From NCBI GenBank assembly GCA_963575745.1, contig CAUYUJ010000348.1, positions 112,710 to 176,709 on the forward strand: a stretch of DNA of 64,000 nt. The letters run 5' to 3'. This DNA is from Prorocentrum cordatum (lineage: Eukaryota; Sar; Dinophyceae; Prorocentrales; Prorocentraceae). The notes beneath the pieces are model-generated. The model made no database searches, was not told where the DNA came from, and worked only from the letters and a program-made list of their open reading frames with translations. The position numbers and the translations under genes were made by a program. This document shows, piece after piece, positions 1 through 9,514 of the stretch (position 1 is the first letter of the stretch; every line of letters begins with the position of its first letter).

Positions 1-45
1 GGACCCCAGTGGGCCCGCACCGAAGGTCACTCCGGCGAGTCGATA
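1..45 (+). repeat. R1 introner-like repeat, right end only
   Basis: The window opens inside a copy of repeat family R1. The stretch with GTGGGCCCGCACC, AAGGTCACT and CCGGCGA matches the right part of the R1 copies at 27350-27498 and 28023-28171. The terminal GGTCACTCTTAC is degraded here, and the left half lies outside the window. Confidence 0.6.
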
Positions 46-371
46 GGAATGCCGCGTACGCGACGCTCCCGAAATAACCCCTGGGACTCAGTCGGGGCTC
101 TCGGGGAGCTCAGGAGGACTTCATGTGGGCGGCTTCCCCTGAAAAGCGCGGGGTAACTCGCCGGACGTGAATTCCCTGTGCATGTTTCGGCTTCGTGCGA
201 ATTTGTTCTTTGCAAGATGATCCAGGATGCTCCCTGATGGTCCTCGCCGAGATAGAAGCGCACACGTCCGAGCGATGCCAAAGTGAAACCCAGGCCCCCG
301 GCCTGGTTGGGGCGGTGCTGCACTCCTCCGTGAGGCCTCTACGTATGAGGTGCCCGCCCTCCTCCTGCTTT

Positions 372-572
372 GCCGCCGCCTCCTCCTCCTCCTCCTCCTC
401 CTCCTCCTCCTCCTCCTCCTCCTCCTCCTCCTCCTCCCCCTCCTCCTCCTCCTCCTCCTCCTCCTCCTCCTCCTCCTCCTGCTTCTCCTCCTCCTCCTGC
501 TTCTCCTCCTCCTCCTCATCCTCCTCCTCAGGAGGAGGATGAGGAGGAGGAGGAGGAGGAGAAGGAGGAAGA
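372..572. repeat. (TCC)n tract turning into (GGA)n
   Basis: A nearly pure TCC microsatellite runs to about 520, followed by CAGGAGGAGGATGAGG and GGA repeats, so the tract is a microsatellite inverted repeat. Leu, Ser, Pro and Arg homopolymer reading frames over it are artefacts of the triplet repeat. Confidence 0.95.
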
Positions 573-639
573 TTAGCCCCTAACGTTCACAGCGTATACA
601 ATAGCCCCGTCGATGCCGATGACGACGGTGATGAGTATG

Positions 640-840
640 CGTGGGAGGGAACGACACGGGGGGACCGGCTCAGAGGGAGTCGGCGATTTATCGGCGATGA
701 GCCCCCGACAACGAACCTGAACGTTCCTAGGCGGGGCGAGCTATCAGGCCCATGTCCGTGATTCATGGGCGATTGGGGGTCGATGCATCTCCCCCCCCAC
801 CCAAGCCGATCTCCCCCGCCCCTTCCCCAACGTTGCCCCT
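640..840. repeat. R4 repeat, diverged copy
   Basis: It shares GTCGGCGAT, the TCCTAGGCGGGG block, ATGGGCGATTGGGGGTCGAT and the terminal ACGTTGCCCC with the R4 copies at 1464-1663 and 24101-24308. The left terminal repeat is poorly preserved. Confidence 0.6.
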
Positions 841-939
841 GAGGCAGGGGGGGGCTTCTCTGAAGGGATCGGCCCCCTCTTGGGGGCGTCTGGGATACTG
901 CTGTTCGAATTCTTTCTTTGTAAAGGTCGTTACCCAGGG

Positions 940-995
940 ACACACACACACACACACACACTGGAGGGCGTGTATTTTCGGGGGGGGGGGGGGGC
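940..995. repeat. (CA)n microsatellite and G-run
   Basis: About ten CA dinucleotides at 940-960 are followed, after a short spacer, by a run of about 14 G near 979-994. Confidence 0.9.
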
Positions 996-1149
996 AGGAG
1001 GGCCTATCTCGGGAGCGGGGCGCCCTCATGCAGCAGGCCGCGCTACTGGACCCCCTCCCCTCCTGAGCTGCTCGCGGGCAGCGGCGGTAAGGCCCTCCAG
1101 AGCGAACGCGGCTCTACATTCCCAGAGTCCCTCACGTCAAGGAAACATC

Positions 1150-1235
1150 ACCACGGAAGGCTTATCTCGCCCACCCCGAGACCGTCCAAAACAGCTCAGG
1201 ATGGAAAGCCGGTCCTGGGGCATGGGTCGAGACCT
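1150..1235 (-). repeat. R5 repeat, partial, reversed
   Basis: CCGAGACCGTCCAAAACAGC followed by GGTCGAGACCTCAGGGGG is the reverse orientation of the R5 core, which elsewhere reads GAGGTCTCGACC ... GACGGTCCCGAGG. Confidence 0.5.
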
Positions 1236-1290
1236 CAGGGGGTGCACGTTGCAAAAGAAATCACCATGGCGGGGGGCTGGGCCTCTGCTC

Positions 1291-1380
1291 CTGGCAAGTA
1301 CTGGAGGAACTGGACAGGGCAGCCGCCTCGTCCTGGTGTTGCCGCCAGCGCCGCTGCTCTTCTTGAGCGGCGCAGCTGCG
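1291..1380 (-). CDS. Candidate coiled-coil exon (30 codons)
   Basis: On the minus strand a pyrimidine-rich stretch ends in TGCAG at 1381. It is followed by exactly 90 nt, 30 codons in phase 0, ending CAG before GAGCAG, a GA-type donor. The peptide is charged and glutamine-rich (CAAQEEQRRWRQHQDEAAA), as expected for a coiled coil. No full domain is recognisable. It reads in the same direction as the exons at 4.5, 7.4 and 13.6 kb and could be a 3'-ward exon of that gene. The boundaries are inferred from sequence only. Confidence 0.45.
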
Positions 1381-1463
1381 CTGCAGCGCCAGAACAAGGA
1401 CAGCCGAAAAACAGGCCACCGTGGCATGGCTGACAGCCAGACCTTCCAATCATAGGGAGTGAG

Positions 1464-1663
1464 GGGCAACGATAAGGGAGGACTGGCATAGGGGGGGAAT
1501 GCACCTGGAATCGGCGATACATCGCCGATAGATCGGCGATAGGACCCCGGCAGTGAATCCGCACCTTGCTGTGAAGGTTGGGGCTATCGGGCCCCCATCG
1601 GCGATCAATGGGCGATTGGGGGTCGATGCATCCCCCCCATGGCTATCCCCCCTATCGTTGCCC
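1464..1663. repeat. R4 repeat, 200 bp with terminal inverted repeats
   Basis: It begins GGGCAACGATA and ends TATCGTTGCCC, giving 11-bp terminal inverted repeats. Inside are palindromic GGCGATACATCGCCGAT motifs and ATGGGCGATTGGGGGTCGAT. The length and ends match the 24101-24308 copy, so this is a small non-autonomous inverted-repeat element. Confidence 0.8.
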
Positions 1664-2099
1664 CCGAGGGAGGGGCGTGAAGGGCGGTTGTTGGACAGAA
1701 TCCTGCACCACCCGCGCGACTGAGGCGCCGGCGCAAACTTCATCGCGCCACCCTGCCCCCGAATCAATGTCGGTTGGCATCGCCAGCGGGGCGCAGGATT
1801 TCGGCCAGCCGACAAATCGACACATCGCGGCGTAGCCCGCCAGTACAGTGGAGGCCAGTCCACACGAAACCTTCCACAAGAAGCCCAACCCTGAGACCCC
1901 AGGACTTCCATTGATTTTTGGTGTGGGAACGTCACGCTTTCCATGGCATGGGTCTCCACTGTACTCACTGTGGAACGTGGGGGCGTTCACAAAGAAACAT
2001 CAGAACATGTTGCAGGATGTTGTCTATCAACAGGAGGACACCCTGGAAGTGACGAAGCCGGAGGCCGAATCTCAGTCGTCGCCCTGCTTCGGGCCGCCC

Positions 2100-2230
2100 T
2101 GTGCGGGGGCTGCGCCGCGGCTGCGCGCCTCGGGATGCGGCCCGCGTTGCGACTGCGGCTGCGGCTCGGCCTCCCGACCGGCGCCACGCGCGGCCGGCGG
2201 CGCCTGGCTCCGCTGGCGGCCTGTGCGAGG
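2100..2230 (-). CDS. Possible GC-rich exon
   Basis: This is an island of about 130 bp of very GC-rich, non-repetitive sequence. On the minus strand it starts after GCACAG and ends near GCACAG|GG, and it reads as a Gln/Glu/Pro/Ala-rich peptide (for example REAEPQPQSQRG). Other frames are also open, so coding status and strand are uncertain. Confidence 0.25.
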
Positions 2231-2550
2231 CGGGGATGCACGGTATCCACATCCACCGCCTGTGGAACCGACGTTCTGGGACCCTAGCGGGCGGTGGATC
2301 TGGACATACCTGGGCCCCAGAGGGCCGAATATGTCCGTATCCACCGCCTCCCTGGAGGGGCAGCAGGGGCACGAAACCTGAGAAACAGTAGGGTACTCCG
2401 ATACCCTCCTCGCTCTGGGTGGGAGGGGCACGAAACCTGATGAATAATATGGTGCTCCGATACCCTCCTGCCTCTGGCGGGGACTCCGAAAATCGATCCC
2501 CTAGGCGGTCGAGATGTACAAATCCCTGCCTCCCAGACCCCCGACGTCAT
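2228..2550. repeat. R11 repeat (GCGGTGGAT / ATCCACCGCC), composite
   Basis: It contains ACCGACGTTCTGGGACCC, GCGGGCGGTGGAT ... ATCCACCGCC inverted arms, and further on CTCCGAAAATCGATCC. The same blocks occur in the same order at 32645-32830, so the two stretches are copies of one dispersed repeat. Confidence 0.65.
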
Positions 2551-2784
2551 CTTTTTTTCATAACGTCGACCCCCAGAGGTCTGGACCCCTTCCCCAAGAC
2601 TGGTTTCTTATCCTGCGTAGTTTTTTTGACAGCCCCGAGGCCTGGTAATTAGGGCCCCCCCGAGGCCGAAAGTAGCGAATAGGCAAGCCGTCGTAACTCT
2701 TTCATGCCTCGGGGGGCACCCACGAGTCATCCCGGGGCCCCGTAGGGGCCCCCGGAGGCCGAGAGTAGCGAAAAACCTCTCGTC

Positions 2785-2785
<1 letters not shown>
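2530..2785 (+). repeat. R5 repeat, two tandem copies
   Basis: The first copy has the GACGTCAT ... ATAACGTCGAC hairpin, CCCCCAGAGGTCTGGACC, and GCCCCGAGGCCT with GAGGCCGAAAGTAGCGA. A second partial copy contains GGCCCCCGGAGGCCGAGA and GTAGCGAAAAACC. It ends CGTCGTGACG, and the (ACG)n microsatellite starts directly from that end. Confidence 0.75.
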
Positions 2786-2869
<84 letters not shown>

Positions 2870-2992
2870 ACGACGACGACGGACGACGGACGACGGACGA
2901 CGGACGACGGACGACGGACGACGGACGACGGACGACGGACGACGGACGACTGGCGGCGCGGCGGCCACGGCCACGGCCACGGCCACGGCCAC
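2785..2992. repeat. (ACG)n, (GGACGAC)n and (CCACGG)n tracts
   Basis: Pure ACG repeats grade into a 7-bp GGACGAC repeat, then short CCACGG repeats. No coding role is supported. Confidence 0.95.
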
Positions 2993-3126
2993 GGCAGGGC
3001 TCTCGGCTCGGAGCCTGCTCCTTCCCAGCGCTCCCCGGCCGCCCCCCTCGCTGGCGGCGGGAGCGGCGGCCGAGCGCGCCCGCTGCCGCCGGACGGCGCG
3101 CTCCCCGCGCTCTCGCAGCCGCTCAC

Positions 3127-3219
3127 AGCTCCACGCGCGGCTGGCGACGCAGGGGCCCGCTGGTGGCCTGCTCCCTCCGGCGCTCCCTGGCCTCCTCCTC
3201 CTCGGGACGCCAACATGCG
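3127..3219 (-). CDS. Candidate coiled-coil exon
   Basis: On the minus strand GGTCAG precedes the exon and GTGAGC, a canonical GT donor, follows it, giving 93 nt. One frame encodes an Arg/Glu-rich helix (RPEEEEARERRREQ) typical of coiled coils. In another frame the same DNA is Gly-rich, so the frame is inferred from helix character. R5 repeats flank it on both sides. It is probably one exon of the dispersed minus-strand coiled-coil gene. Confidence 0.45.
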
Positions 3220-3231
3220 CTGACCCCATCG

Positions 3232-3395
3232 AGCCATGAAACGCATCGCGACGAGAGGCCTCTCGCTACTTCAGGCCTCCGAGGGCCCTCACCCGGCCTC
3301 GGGACCGTCAAAAAACTGCCCAGGCAGACCTCGGGGGGTCGACGTCATGACAAAATCATGACGTCGGGGGTCTGGGAGGGCTGTCATAGTTGCGA
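3232..3395 (-). repeat. R5 repeat, reversed
   Basis: It reads on the minus strand as GACGTCATG ... CATGACGTCGACC, then GAGGTCTGCC, GACGGTCCCGAGGCCGGGTGAGGG and GAGGCCTGAAGTAGCGAGAG. This matches R5 at 60140-60415 in the opposite orientation. Confidence 0.75.
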
Positions 3396-3699
3396 CGGTT
3401 GGCCCAAGAAGATGCGTTCCAGAACTTCCGGAGCGTCTGGCGGCCCTCGCTTCTGCAGCCCATGCGTGACATTGGGAGGCCCTGGAGAGCGGGGCGGTCT
3501 GGAAACGCATCCTTACCGTGACTTCCTCCTTGACCCTGGGGAACATGGGAAATCAGACACGTCTGGGGAATCTAGGAACACATCATTTTGATCTGAAGCC
3601 CGTCCTCCGCCCAGGGGCTGGAGGCAAAAACGCTCGGGGACTGAGAGGATGACACGAGGAGGCGGCGAGGGCGGAGAAGGAGGAACGCACCATTACGGT

Positions 3700-3895
3700 C
3701 GGGAACCCTTACTTAGCGTGTCGCCACAGCGGCCCCGACCACACGCCATGCCTTGCGAAATGATCGCGTGTCGCTCCGCTCCGCGGGCCGGGAGGCTCGG
3801 CAAGGCAACCGCTGGGGCCCAGGGAAGCGGACGGCGTGTCGCGCCGAAGCGCAGTGGGCCAGAACCGGCGGAGCGACTCGCTAATTATCCAAAAG
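3700..3895. repeat. R10 repeat (GCGTGTCGC family)
   Basis: TTAGCGTGTCGCCACAGCGG and CCACACGCCATGCCTTGCGA occur on the left and GCGACTCGCTAAT on the right. The pattern matches 6768-6908, with inverted ends TAGCGTGTCGC / GCGACACGCTA. Confidence 0.65.
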
Positions 3896-4164
3896 ATCCC
3901 TACCGTATTGCGATGTCTCCTTCCCTGAGATCCGACGCGCGAGACATCCTTGAAAAATCACGACTGGGGCCCCAGCCCCCACCCTTCCGCGCCATTTTTC
4001 GAGCCAGAGCGATCTGTGCGGGCTCTGGGGCCCGAAACCGAGCGAAAACGCCCGTCGTGAAAGAAAGCGCGGCGCCAACGCATCACGCTCGTCCTCCACG
4101 CTGAGTGTATCCTTACCACGACTTTTTGCCCCATCTGGTTCGGCGGCGAGCGAGGGGGAAAAGT

Positions 4165-4335
4165 GAGAAGGGGCGGGCCTTCTCAGAAAGCTCGGAAGTC
4201 CCCGGGCATTCTGAAAAGTGTTCTGAGCCTTCCTGGAAGACGCCAACAACTTCTCGGAGGGCGCGGGGGCTTCTGAGAAGTCCCACCGCCTTCTGAGAAG
4301 GTCTTCTCCTTCTCACCTACCACCCTGGGCGCGCC
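4165..4335. repeat. R8 repeat (TTCTGAGAAGGCCTTCTCC family)
   Basis: A run of short palindromes (CTTCTCAGAAAG, CTTCTGAGAAG, CTTCTGAGAAGGTCTTCTCC) ends with CACCCTGGGCGCGCCGCCG. The same organisation occurs at 22170-22345 and 28600-28755. Confidence 0.65.
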
Positions 4336-4339
4336 GCCG

Positions 4340-4490
4340 AATATCGGTCAAAATGGTTCCCCGGACCCCTCCCGGGGTCCATCCGACACGGCTTTTCACC
4401 CCGGATCGAGCTTCGGGGGTCCCGGGACCCGACAACGGCCCCCAGAGGCCGAAAACCGAAAACTACGAGAAACCTTCTGGAAGTTCGAAC
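4340..4490 (+). repeat. R5 repeat
   Basis: CGGGGTCCCGGGACCCGACA followed by CGGCCCCCAGAGGCCGAAAA is the R5 core. The 5' hairpin part is replaced by CCCCTCCCGGGGTCC. Confidence 0.65.
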
Positions 4491-4546
4491 CTCGGAGTTC
4501 GAACCTCGCAGTTCCGCCCCCCCCGTCGCTCGCCGCCGACTGGCTC

Positions 4547-4657
4547 CTGGCGCTGGGCGAGCGCCCGCCTCTGCTCGCGCTCCTGCTGCAGCTCCCGCAG
4601 CAGCTCGCCGAGGCGCGCTCGCTCCCGAGCGAGCTCCTCGCGGAGGCCGCCCTCTTC
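4547..4657 (-). CDS. Candidate coiled-coil exon (37 codons)
   Basis: On the minus strand the exon lies exactly between CGCAG and a GAGCCA (GA-type) donor. It is 111 nt, 37 codons in phase 0. It encodes a strong amphipathic coiled coil with LREELARERARLGELLRELQ and QQEREQRRALAQRQ. The heptad-like spacing of Leu with Glu/Arg is clear, and other frames lose it. It is probably an exon of the long minus-strand coiled-coil gene also seen at 1.3, 7.4 and 13.6 kb. Confidence 0.6.
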
Positions 4658-4693
4658 CTGCGCAGGGCGGGAGCGCTGCGCGCAAGAGCGACC

Positions 4694-4927
4694 CTTGATG
4701 GGCCTGTTTTCCACCACCACCACCACCACCACCACCATAAGTTGGAGGGGCAGGGGGTCCTTCTCCTCCTCCTCCTCCTCGTCCTCCTCCTCCTCCTCCT
4801 CCTCCTCGTCTCCTCCTCCTCCTCCTCCTCCTCCTCCTCCCTCCTCCTCCCTCCTCCTCCTCCTCCTCCTCCTCCTTCCCCCCTCCAACTGATGGTGGTG
4901 GTGGTGGTGGATAACAGGCCCATCAAG
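4694..4927. repeat. Inverted repeat with (TCC)n core
   Basis: The left arm, 4694-4750, runs from CTTGATGGGCCTGTTTTCC through (ACC)n to ATAAGTTGGAGGGG. The right arm, 4878-4927, is its reverse complement: CCCCTCCAACTGAT, (GGT)n, then GGATAACAGGCCCATCAAG. About 125 bp of (TCC)n lies between. The arms are about 50 bp with a few mismatches. Confidence 0.85.
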
Positions 4928-5299
4928 CCTGGCTCGGGAGCCCACAGAGAGGACGTGCCCCACTAGTGAGCGGCCCCCTTCTGGGGTGACCAGGGTAGTC
5001 ACGAACCGCAGCTGGACAGCAGAGCTATGGCCGGAAAGCCACCTGGCCATTGGCAAGAGCGACGCTCCACTGCCCTGGCAAAGTAATGCAGCTTTAATCG
5101 TCGCTTTGTTTGCTTTCGTCGCCTTCGGCTTTTCGTAGCTCTTGGTCTCCGGGGGCTGTTTCCGAGCCCCAGGAATGTCAGAAACGAGCCAGAGATGAAA
5201 AACTACCCCTGGGGAACTCCCTTAGACGATTCTTCGAGACGACCTGCAAATTTGCATTGCCTTTCCAGGAGGGGGGGCAGCAGGAGTGACCCTTGGCGC

Positions 5300-5440
5300 G
5301 CGGCTTTAGCTGGAGGAGGAAAAGCTATACCGATGCCGCTGCTCGTCCTGGAGAGCTCCCGTCGCCCCGGCTGGGGTCTCCTGGAAATCCTGGTCAGAAC
5401 GCACCCTGGGAAGGGTCCAGGGAGCACGGGCACACGTCGG
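5300..5440 (+). repeat. R9 repeat
   Basis: AGCTATACCGATGCCG, CTCCTGGAAATCCTGGTCAG and AACGCACCCTGGGAAGG parallel the R9 copy at 56385-56545 (TACCCATACC ... TCTCGGTCAGAACGCGCCCC) and the reversed copy at 8845-8990. Confidence 0.55.
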
Positions 5441-5447
5441 TTGGAAT

Positions 5448-5610
5448 ATGTGAAAACATGCAGTAGGAAGACGGATAAAGTATGTTGGGTTTAGGCCCTC
5501 CCAGAGAAGAAGAACACGCAGCAAACGCATATCGATGATTGAAGTAAGAAGGCGCTTGAAGTAAATTTGGGATCAGGAAATATACAAAACACCTAATTTC
5601 AACAACCGGC
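5448..5610. repeat. R7 repeat (GAAGTAGGAAGGCG family)
   Basis: Contains CAGTAGGAAGACGGATAAAG, GTTTAGGCCC, AACACGCAGCAAACGCATAT, then GAAGTAAGAAGGCGCTTGAA. Other copies are at 22682-22835, 24575-24735 and 55680-55835. Confidence 0.7.
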
Positions 5611-5619
5611 GTGTCAACT

Positions 5620-5775
5620 TTCGAATGTCCGCGCGAACTTCTTCAACCCGTGATGAACACCCCTCCATGGCGTGCGGAGCACGCCAGGGGCGGCGCCGCA
5701 GCAGCGCGCCAGGGGGGGCCCAGCGCCGACCCCCAAAAAAAATCCGCGGGCCGCGTGGAAAGCTTTGGTGTATGC
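5620..5775. repeat. R3 inverted-repeat element, diverged
   Basis: Left TTTCGAATGTCCGCGCGAA and right AAATCCGCGGGCCGCG with GGAAAG correspond to the R3 termini. The centre carries the paired GGCGTGCGGAGCACGCCAGG and GCGCCAGGGGGGG blocks. Confidence 0.65.
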
Positions 5776-5934
5776 CGCTTGTCTTCCTCGGCCAAAGGTC
5801 ACCATGGCGAGGGGTCCCTATTCCCTGTGCTCCGACGGCGCGAAACACAAACACCGTGAGCAATCACGACCAGAGTCCCAGATCCCATCTTCCTGCGCCA
5901 TGTTTCGAGCCAGATTGATGTGTGAGGGTCCCGG

Positions 5935-7015
5935 GCCCGAAACCAGTCGAAAACGCCTGGCTCGAAACAATGAGCGCACGTCCCCAGGGGGACGCGCGCG
6001 CGCAGATCAGCAATCCGAGGGCGCGCGCGCGCGGGGCATCGTGGAGCTAAGCGCGCGGGGCCCCGAGAATGCACGCTTAGAGGCCTCCCAGCTGGGGCCA
6101 AAGAAGATGGTAAGACGAAGCCGGGACGAGGATGACATCGGCTCCGAATAGATAAATCAGGAATCTCTGATATCTGGCGGCTCTGGAGGATGCCTCGGGC
6201 GCTGCGGCCTTATCAGAGCGTTCCGGAACGTTCTGAGAGCGTTCCGGAACGGTCTGGAAAGGATCTATCCTCGTCCAAGCCCCGTCCGAGATGGGGTTAG
6301 AGGCTCGCGACGCGTCGCCGATGCATCGCCGATGCATCGGCGGCGCCGGCGATGCATCGGCGCCGTCGGAGCGGAGAAGACTGGGCTCCACATCGAGGCG
6401 CATCCCCGATGCCTCGGGGAGGAGTGGAGCGCGACCCAGCAAATCGCGCGCGCGCGCCCAGATCAGCAATCGGAGGGCGCGCGCGCGAGACGGAGCGAGC
6501 GCGCGTTCCAGAGGCGCACGCGCGCCCCCAGATCTAGGGAGCCCACCAAAGACGGTCGAGCCCAGCCACTTGCTGGAACACGATCCCCCCAGTCCGCGAA
6601 GCCAGCCTCGTGTCGCGAACGCTCGCGCAACGCACGCCCTCGAAACCCACGACGGATCCATGTACACGTACGTCTTCGCTCCTGAGGGTCAGCAATCCGA
6701 GGGCTCGCGCGCGCGACACCATGAAGCTGGCGCGCGGGGTCCCGAGGGTGCCTACAGTCGCCTACAGTCGGGGACTGTTGCTCAGCGTGTCGCCACAGCG
6801 GCCCTGGCCACACGCTGTGCCTTGCGAGGTGATGGCGTGTCGCGCCGAGTCGTGGTGGGCCAGGACCGATGAAGCGACACGCTAGTCCAAAGCTCCCGAC
6901 TGTACATTTTTTCTGAAAACGACCTCCCTTTACGCGCGCGCGCGCGAGCGACATCATGGAGCTTGCGCGCGGGGCCCCGAGGGTGCAGACTTAGAGGCCT
7001 TCCAAGTAGGGTTCG
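5935..7015. repeat. R12 repeat cluster (GCGCGCGCG / GCGCGGGGCCCCGAG)
   Basis: AATCCGAGGGCGCGCGCGCG and GAGCTAAGCGCGCGGGGCCC recur at about 5995-6070, 6465-6560, 6690-6745 and 6935-6985. Within the cluster, 6285-6415 and 7018-7145 are a duplicated pair of about 125 bp rich in GCCGATGCATCGGC palindromes and ending GCATCCCCGATG. Confidence 0.7.
6768..6908. repeat. R10 repeat with terminal inverted repeats
   Basis: Outer ends GTCGGGACTGT... and ...CCCGACTGTAC enclose CAGCGTGTCGCCACAGCGG and GAAGCGACACGCTAG. This is an imperfect inverted-repeat element of about 140 bp, with relatives at 3700-3895 and 34750-34915. Confidence 0.65.
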
Positions 7016-7240
7016 AGTGGATGGGGTCGGTGAATCGCGCCGCGTCACCAGTGCATCGCCGAGCGATGCACCGTCTCCGTCGCAGTGGAGAACATCGGAC
7101 TCTACGTGGAGCCGCATCCCCGATGTATTGGCGATGCAGCGCGATCCTCCGACCCCATCTACTCGGACCCTATATGGGAGGCCTGGACAAACGCGCAGCT
7201 GAGGTCCCAGGGCTACGCGCAGCCAAGGCTCGAACACCTT

Positions 7241-7242
7241 GA

Positions 7243-7322
<80 letters not shown>

Positions 7323-7325
7323 TAA
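7241..7325. repeat. (GAC)n microsatellite
   Basis: About 27 GAC units follow ACACCTT directly. Confidence 0.97.
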
Positions 7326-7383
7326 AGGCGGCGGCGACGAGGACGAGCACGAGGACGACAACCACGACGATGCAGCCGAGGTC

Positions 7384-7539
7384 CTGCCTCGCCTCGTCGC
7401 GCTCGCGCGAGGCCGCGGCCAAGAGGCCGCGCTCCTCGGCCAGTGCCGCGGGCGTGGCGGACTCCCTCTCCAGCCGGGCGGCCTGCCGCTCGAGCCCCTG
7501 CGCGTGCCGGGCCCCATGCTCGATCGCCCGCTCGGCGGC
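7384..7539 (-). CDS. Candidate coiled-coil exon (52 codons)
   Basis: On the minus strand the exon lies between CGCCAAG and a GACCTC (GA-type) donor. It is 156 nt, exactly 52 codons in phase 0. It encodes an Ala/Glu/Arg-rich helix (AAERAIEHGARHAQGLERQA then LAEERGLLAAASRERDEARQ). It resembles the exons at 4.5 and 13.6 kb in composition and splice-site style, and no catalytic domain is seen. A shorter similar beginning (AAERANEFTQ) after CCCCTGAG lies near 7699-7730 and runs straight into triplet repeats. That could be a duplicated, broken exon. Confidence 0.6.
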
Positions 7540-7544
7540 CTTGG

Positions 7545-7692
7545 CGCACGACGATGGCGGCGGCGGCGGCGGCGACGCCGACGCCGACGACGACGACGAC
7601 GACAACGACGACGACGGCGTCGGCGACGACGACGCCGACGACGACGACGACGGCGGCGGCGGCGGCGGCGTCGGCAACGACGACGCCGACGA
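7545..7692. repeat. (GGC/GAC)n imperfect triplet repeats
   Basis: GGC, GAC and GCC triplets without a conserved higher-order unit. Very Arg-rich, Asp-rich or Ser-rich frames over it are compositional. Confidence 0.9.
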
Positions 7693-8095
7693 CTGCGTGA
7701 ACTCGTTCGCCCGCTCGGCAGCCTCAGGGGAAGAGAACTCTGCAGAAGCATAGACGGCATAACAATCGACGGCGAGGTTTCGGGCGTTTTCGCAAATTCT
7801 CTGGGGCTTTCCAGCCTCTGGAGGCTCCCCAGTGGCTCCGCCTCGCCGAGGGCGTTCCAGGGATGCGCCCGAACGGCCGCCAGAGAGCCGAGGCATGACC
7901 CGAAAGCCAAAAGACGTGAAAGCTCAGCATAAACGCGTTTGGCCTGCGGCGAGTTGGGTCCAACAAGAGGCCAAGCAAACGGCGGCACGCATCCGTTGCG
8001 AATTGAAGCACAGGGGCGCAGATGGGCGACGGGCGGAGAGAAGGAAGACCGCGGAACGGCGCGAGAACCCTCTCGTGTAGACGGCACTGCCTAAA

Positions 8096-8246
8096 CATAA
8101 ACTTTCGGAGGTCCGCGCGGATTTCTTGGATCGTCCCTCGGCCCCCCTGGCGGCGCCTGCGGCGCCGCCCCTGGTGCGTTCCGCGCGCCAGGGGAAAGGA
8201 ATCCAGCGCCGATACGAGAATTCCGCGCGGATCTCCGAAAGCATAA
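8096..8246. repeat. R3 inverted-repeat element with CATAA target duplication
   Basis: The left end CTTTCGGAGGTCCGCGCGG and the right end CCGCGCGGATCTCCGAAAG form terminal inverted repeats of about 19 bp with one mismatch. CATAA is present at both flanks (8096-8100 and 8242-8246), a likely 5-bp target-site duplication. The element is about 140 bp, with GGCGGCGCC and CGCGCGCCAGGGG palindromes inside. This is the best-preserved R3 copy. Confidence 0.85.
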
Positions 8247-8844
8247 CTTTAGGCAGACTTTCTCCTTCCATGGACAGCCTTGAGGCTGGCTGCTCCGTTT
8301 GAGGGGCGAAGGGCTCGCCCTTCTTCAGCACCCCACTGGGCCATGGCATGTCAGCCCCATCAGCCCACCCTCCTAGGTGGGAGCAGGCCCCGCGAAATCC
8401 GAAGAAACAGGGATCTATCTCCAACTAGGAGCAGAGGCCACGCCAACTGGGATAGGGATCGAATCAACGATGCTCACGTCCCGCACTGGTGCCCGAAGGC
8501 CCTCGTTGGATAGTGGGCACGGCGCCATCAGTCTGCCCTCCGAGAAACCCGCGCGGACCACCGGAAGTCTAGGAGATCTGTTTTTTTGATTCGGCGATAG
8601 CCTGGGTTATCCGTGGGGGGGTAGATGCCGGTGGATAACCTAACATCGTCGCTCTGGGCATCCCCACGCGTGCCCGCGCACACCAGCACTGCACACCCCC
8701 GTCAGACATGCACAACCTAGAAAGGTCAGGCTACATCTGGGGGGGGGGAGGGGGGCGGGAGGGCCCCATAGTCCGAGTTATCGCCAGACCCTGAAAAAAA
8801 CAACAATCTTTGTGGAAGCCAGAGTGCACCGATGCTACAACTTC

Positions 8845-8990
8845 CCAGACCTCTCCCGGGGTGCGCTCTGACGAGGATTTCGACGCGAATGCACCGGTGG
8901 CGATGAGGGCTTCCCAGGAGGCCCCAGCGGGGAAAAACGGGCGGAGGGTAGCGGTATGGGTAACTCTTCCTCCCCCGCAGGTTATAGCCT
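8845..8990 (-). repeat. R9 repeat, reversed
   Basis: GGGGTGCGCTCTGACGAGGA ... GGCTTCCCAGGAGGCCCC ... AGGGTAGCGGTATGGGTAAC is the reverse complement of the order seen at 56385-56545. Confidence 0.6.
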
Positions 8991-9056
8991 GGACCCTTCA
9001 CGAAAACAGTCTCTAGGCTTGTGCAGCGATTGGCTCCTGAGCATCGTTTAACCGAC

Positions 9057-9116
9057 CCCATGTCCCTATCCCCATCCCCATCTGGATGCGGATGGGGATG
9101 GGGATAAAGACGTCGA
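9057..9116. repeat. Short palindrome
   Basis: TATCCCCATCCCCATCTGGA is followed by TGCGGATGGGGATGGGGATA, giving arms of about 18 bp with almost no loop. Confidence 0.8.
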
Positions 9117-9177
9117 TGAGTATTGAAACCGGGAGGCGACATCAATAATCTCGCGACTTCACTGATTTTCGCCCGCC

Positions 9178-9180
9178 TCG

Positions 9181-9220
<40 letters not shown>

Positions 9221-9270
9221 CCTCCTCCTCCTCCTCCTCCTCCTCCTCGTCCTCCTCCTCCTCCTCTCCC
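9178..9270. repeat. (CTGCTC)n to (TCC)n tract
   Basis: CTCCTG hexamers pass into TCC repeats. The tract forms the left border of LINE-3, and (TCC)n reappears at 12103, its right border. Confidence 0.95.
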
Positions 9271-9514
9271 AGTTTCTGCCCGAGGGCTTGGGGGCAGACG
9301 GGCCGCCGCAAGTTCCCCTCGGGCGGGGACCATCGCGCTGCCATCGGAGGCACTGTGGCACCAGCGCCTCCGCCGCGAGCGCGCTTCTGCTCGCGCACTC
9401 CTGCGCGCGTGGCGGGGGCCGCCTTCGCCCCGCCAGCGCTGCCACCTGGAGGCCGCTGCGGCGCTTCTGGACAGCCACCACGGCTCGGCGGCGACGTCCC
9501 CCACGCGCCGCGGC

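Noticed and set aside
345-583. Overlapping poly-Ser, poly-Leu and poly-Pro reading frames
   Set aside because: They exist only because a TCC triplet repeat has no stop codon in any frame. The same applies to the other TCC, GGA, ATC, GAT, ACG and CAA tracts.
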